NCBI RefSeq assembly: GCF_030915405.1
Contig: NZ_CP133262.1
Coordinates: forward strand, 3,472,001 to 3,536,000
Direction: 5' to 3'
DNA length: 64,000 nt
Origin: Neobacillus nitrireducens
GTDB taxonomy: Bacteria > Bacillota > Bacilli > Bacillales > Cytobacillaceae
Part shown: positions 61,557-64,000 of the stretch, piece by piece
Layout: each line of letters opens with the position of its first letter
Position numbering within the stretch: the stretch's first letter is position 1
Notes under the pieces: generated by a model
Seen by the model: only the letters and a program-made list of their open reading frames with translations
What the model was told of the DNA's origin: nothing
Databases searched by the model: none
Program-made: the position numbers and the translations under genes

Positions 61557-62969
61557 ATGCCAAATAATGTAGCAAAAAAATTAGATGTAGATACGATTGA
61601 TTCCGATTCAGGTTCTAATAAAATTACCACAAAAGAGAAAGTCAGTTATGGGTTTGGTGATTTTGGAAATGGCTTCATGTTTGACTTGGGCCAGTCTTAT
61701 TTAATGCATTTTTATACTGACGTTGCTGGGATTAGTGCCGCAGCGGCAGCGGGAGTTTTCTCGATTACGAAGATTTTTGATGCCTTTATGGATCCGTTGG
61801 CAGGATCATTTATTGACGCAAGGACACCCGGTAAGCGCGGTAAATTCCGCCCAGTCATGATGCTGGCCTCTATTTTGCTAGCCGTTATGACGGTCGTTAC
61901 CTTTACCATGCCTGACCTGTCAATGGGCGGGAAAATTGCATGGGCGTATGGTACCTATATGGCATGGGGTTTAATCTATTCGTTTACTAATGTTCCTTAT
62001 GGTTCCTTGGCTTCCGTTATGACGAGGGATGTCGGTGAACGGTCGATTATGGCATCGACACGGCAGGCAGGTTCGATTGGTGCCCAGTTGGTTACGGGCG
62101 TTGCCTTTGTTCCGCTTTTAATGCTTTTCCCTAATCAAAAAATTGGGTACCCGGTAACGGCTGCAATTATGGCGTTGATCGGTGTGGTCGGGTTCTGGAT
62201 TTGCTATAAAAATACAAAAGAACATATTAAAGCTGAAAATGCCAAAAACAAAGAAAAACAGTCAGTCAAAGATTATTTCCGTGTTATCTTTACCAACCGT
62301 CCATTGTGGTGCTTAATCTTAATGACCTTATTTACGATTTCAGCAATGAATACAAATAACGCCATGATGATTTATTTCAGCCAATATAATCTTGGTAACG
62401 TTGGTTTACAGCCAATTATTAACTTCATTCAAATGGGTAGTTCAGTTGCAGGTATTACGTTAATTCCATTTTTAGTACGCCGTTACGGCAAAAAGAGAAC
62501 AGCTATGGCTGGTTTGCTCATCGGTGTCGTTGCCGATGGTTTAAACTTTATCATTCCGACAAATATTTACTCATTTATCGTGTTAGTATCGATTGGTTAT
62601 GCAGCTTTAGCAATTTCAAATGGTGTGACATGGGCTTTTGTTTCAGATACGATCGATTATGGACATTGGCATACTGGTGTTCGTAAAGAAGGCGTTACTT
62701 ATGCAGCATTCAACTTTTCTCGCAAAATTGCCCAGTCACTTGCTGCGCTAGTTTCTGCCGGTGTTCTTGTTGCAACTGGCTATGTGGCAAATGCTCACCA
62801 AACTGCAGGTACACTACTTGGCATTAAGGGGACAATGACCCTTTATCCAGCAGTTGCCCTACTAATTGCGGCTGTCATTCTCGGCTTGCTATACAACTTG
62901 TCCGATGATAAATTCAAGAGCATTGCCAACGATTTAAATAATGGCCGTTGGGAAAAAGGAACTTTCTAA
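61557..62969 (+). CDS. GPH-family sugar/uronide:cation symporter (YjmB-like)
   Basis: The 470-residue protein has 12 hydrophobic segments and GPH-family marks: KVSYGFGDFGNGFMFDLGQS, KIFDAFMDPLAGSFIDARTP, GKRGKFRPVM and VPYGSLASVMTRDVGERSIM. The family moves glycosides and hexuronides with H+ or Na+. In B. subtilis the gene after uxaC is yjmB, of the same family, so uronate or oligo-uronide uptake is likely. AAAAAGGTGG precedes the ATG. A terminator follows. Confidence 0.9.
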   Translation: MPNNVAKKLDVDTIDSDSGSNKITTKEKVSYGFGDFGNGFMFDLGQSYLMHFYTDVAGISAAAAAGVFSITKIFDAFMDPLAGSFIDARTPGKRGKFRPVMMLASILLAVMTVVTFTMPDLSMGGKIAWAYGTYMAWGLIYSFTNVPYGSLASVMTRDVGERSIMASTRQAGSIGAQLVTGVAFVPLLMLFPNQKIGYPVTAAIMALIGVVGFWICYKNTKEHIKAENAKNKEKQSVKDYFRVIFTNRPLWCLILMTLFTISAMNTNNAMMIYFSQYNLGNVGLQPIINFIQMGSSVAGITLIPFLVRRYGKKRTAMAGLLIGVVADGLNFIIPTNIYSFIVLVSIGYAALAISNGVTWAFVSDTIDYGHWHTGVRKEGVTYAAFNFSRKIAQSLAALVSAGVLVATGYVANAHQTAGTLLGIKGTMTLYPAVALLIAAVILGLLYNLSDDKFKSIANDLNNGRWEKGTF

Positions 62970-62993
62970 AAGGTAATTAAGAATTATATAATG

Positions 62994-63030
62994 AAAAGAC
63001 GAGGGGATTCTTTCCAGTCTTCCGTCTTTT
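62994..63030 (+). terminator. Terminator after the transporter gene
   Basis: AAAAGACG (62994-63001) and CGTCTTTT (63023-63030) pair perfectly around an inner GG/CC. Confidence 0.65.
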
Positions 63031-63050
63031 AGAATTAGGAGCTTAGGCGG

Positions 63051-63071
63051 CTATTAAGGTATCCTTAATAG
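63051..63071. promoter_or_regulatory. 21-bp palindrome before the LacI-type gene
   Basis: CTATTAAGG and CCTTAATAG are perfect 9-bp arms around TAT. It could be an operator; its sequence differs from the TGTTAACGTTAACA sites. Confidence 0.4.
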
Positions 63072-63119
63072 GAACTCGAGGTAAAGTTAAAGCGGAATTT
63101 AAGTAAAGGGTGAAAAAAC

Positions 63120-64000
63120 GTGGTTACGATTAAAGACATAGCAAAATTAGCAAATGTATCCCATACGACTGTATCCCGGGCATTAAATGACAGTCCGCTT
63201 ATCAAGCCAGGGACGAAAAGAAAGATACAAGAAATAGCTGCCCAGCTAAACTATACACCTAACTTTAATGCCAAAAGTCTTGTCATGCAAAAGTCTTATA
63301 CGATTGGTCTTTTCTTTACAAGTATTTCAAATGGTACATCACCCAGTTTCTTTGCAGATACTGTAAAAGGTGTAAATAGTGTGATCAATGAAGATTACAA
63401 TTTGTTTGTAAGAGGTATTGATGATTATCAAGACTTTTCATCGATTCACCATAGACGGTTCGATGGGATTATTCTCATGAGCCAAAGTGAAGTAGATAAT
63501 GCCTTTATCTATCACGTACTTCATCAAAAAATACCGATGGTCGTCATTAATAGGGAGATCAACGACCGGTCACTGATTAACATTTTATCGAACGACCGGG
63601 AAGGTTCGTGCCATGCGGTAAAGTATCTCATCCAAAAGGGTCACAAGGATATTGCCATCATTGAAGGGATTAAAGGGTTTAAATCATCCTTGGAGCGGAG
63701 AGAAGGCTATTTAAAAGCATTGATTGATCAGGAAATTCCTATTCGCACCGAATATATTGTCAATGGAAATTATGATATGGAAAGTGGATATAAGGCGATG
63801 GAGAAATTGTTGTCCTTAAAAAACCCACCAACAGCCGTTTTTTGTTCCAATGATGATATGGCAGTAGGAGCTCTAAATGCTGTATTTGCCAAGGGATTAA
63901 CTGTACCTGGTGACATATCGGTCATAGGTTTTGATGATATTCAATCGGCACAATATACGAATCCTTCGTTAACAACGGTCAAAAAGCCGATTGAAAAAAT
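63120..64000 (+). CDS. exuR: LacI-family regulator of uronate use (ExuR-like), cut by window end
   Basis: The GTG at 63120 follows AAAGGGTGA and opens VTIKDIAKLANVSHTTVSRA, the LacI helix-turn-helix and hinge start. The ligand-binding domain follows (TIGLFFTSISNGTSPSFFAD, DGIILMSQSE, AVFCSNDDMAVGALNAV, SVIGFDDIQSAQYTNPSLTT). The frame is open to the last base, so at least 293 of about 330 residues are present. Its place after uxaC and a GPH transporter matches exuR of B. subtilis, and the TGTTAACGTTAACA operators upstream of uxaC are plausible targets. Confidence 0.9.
   Translation, partial: MVTIKDIAKLANVSHTTVSRALNDSPLIKPGTKRKIQEIAAQLNYTPNFNAKSLVMQKSYTIGLFFTSISNGTSPSFFADTVKGVNSVINEDYNLFVRGIDDYQDFSSIHHRRFDGIILMSQSEVDNAFIYHVLHQKIPMVVINREINDRSLINILSNDREGSCHAVKYLIQKGHKDIAIIEGIKGFKSSLERREGYLKALIDQEIPIRTEYIVNGNYDMESGYKAMEKLLSLKNPPTAVFCSNDDMAVGALNAVFAKGLTVPGDISVIGFDDIQSAQYTNPSLTTVKKPIEK

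Overview
The window looks like chromosome of a spore-forming, low-GC Bacillaceae bacterium, probably Bacillus or Neobacillus. The evidence is a ComK homologue, a GerPA/GerPF-type spore protein, a GtaB-type uridylyltransferase, a LytST-type sensor pair, strong AAGGAGG ribosome binding sites with many TTG/GTG starts, and a uxaC-transporter-LacI order like the B. subtilis exu operon. No rRNA, tRNA or CRISPR array was seen.

Region by region. 0-10.7 kb holds housekeeping and small genes: membrane proteins, an AbrB/Doc toxin-antitoxin pair behind a 41-bp palindrome, metE under a cobalamin riboswitch and terminator, a GNAT acetyltransferase, a DUF805 protein, a four-LysM NlpC/P60 wall hydrolase and an SGNH-like protein. 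10.9-27.1 kb is one exopolysaccharide locus. It runs: Wzz-type co-polymerase, BY-kinase, PHP phosphatase, a structured leader RNA (probably the eps-associated RNA, EAR) ahead of a terminator, galU, the initiating sugar transferase, three glycan-synthesis genes, Wzy, Wzx, a MurA paralogue, a split nitroreductase, and the dTDP-rhamnose genes rfbA-C-D-B. The serotype-specific middle (about 15.2-23.7 kb) is visibly more AT-rich than its flanks.

27.1-33.9 kb is a scarred zone with remnants of yifB/comM, manA, an IS1182-type transposase and two IS21 elements. Inside it lie a clear c-di-GMP-I riboswitch controlling a 41-residue membrane peptide, and an LCP ligase gene. 33.9-48.4 kb carries accessory membrane and secreted genes (HEPN-like protein, SpoIID-fibronectin III protein, InlB-repeat/fibronectin III protein, SMP-30 protein, amidase), comK with an XRE regulator, and many dispersed non-coding repeats. 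48.7-53.8 kb has a spore protein and a LytS/LytR/CstA module that should sense and import pyruvate, with three TGCATT repeats spaced exactly 21 bp before cstA. 53.8-59.3 kb has a CC-motif protein, a two-component system divergent from a YcnI-type copper protein, a DUF559 protein and three copies of a roughly 220-bp element containing four evenly spaced palindromes. 59.5-64 kb is a glucuronate module: uxaC, a GPH-family transporter and a LacI-type regulator cut by the window end, with a cre site, promoter and two operators.

Common threads are cell-surface polysaccharide and wall biology, RNA-level control (cobalamin, c-di-GMP and EAR-like leaders), and an unusually dense set of repeat families, some of which supply the 3' ends of genes.
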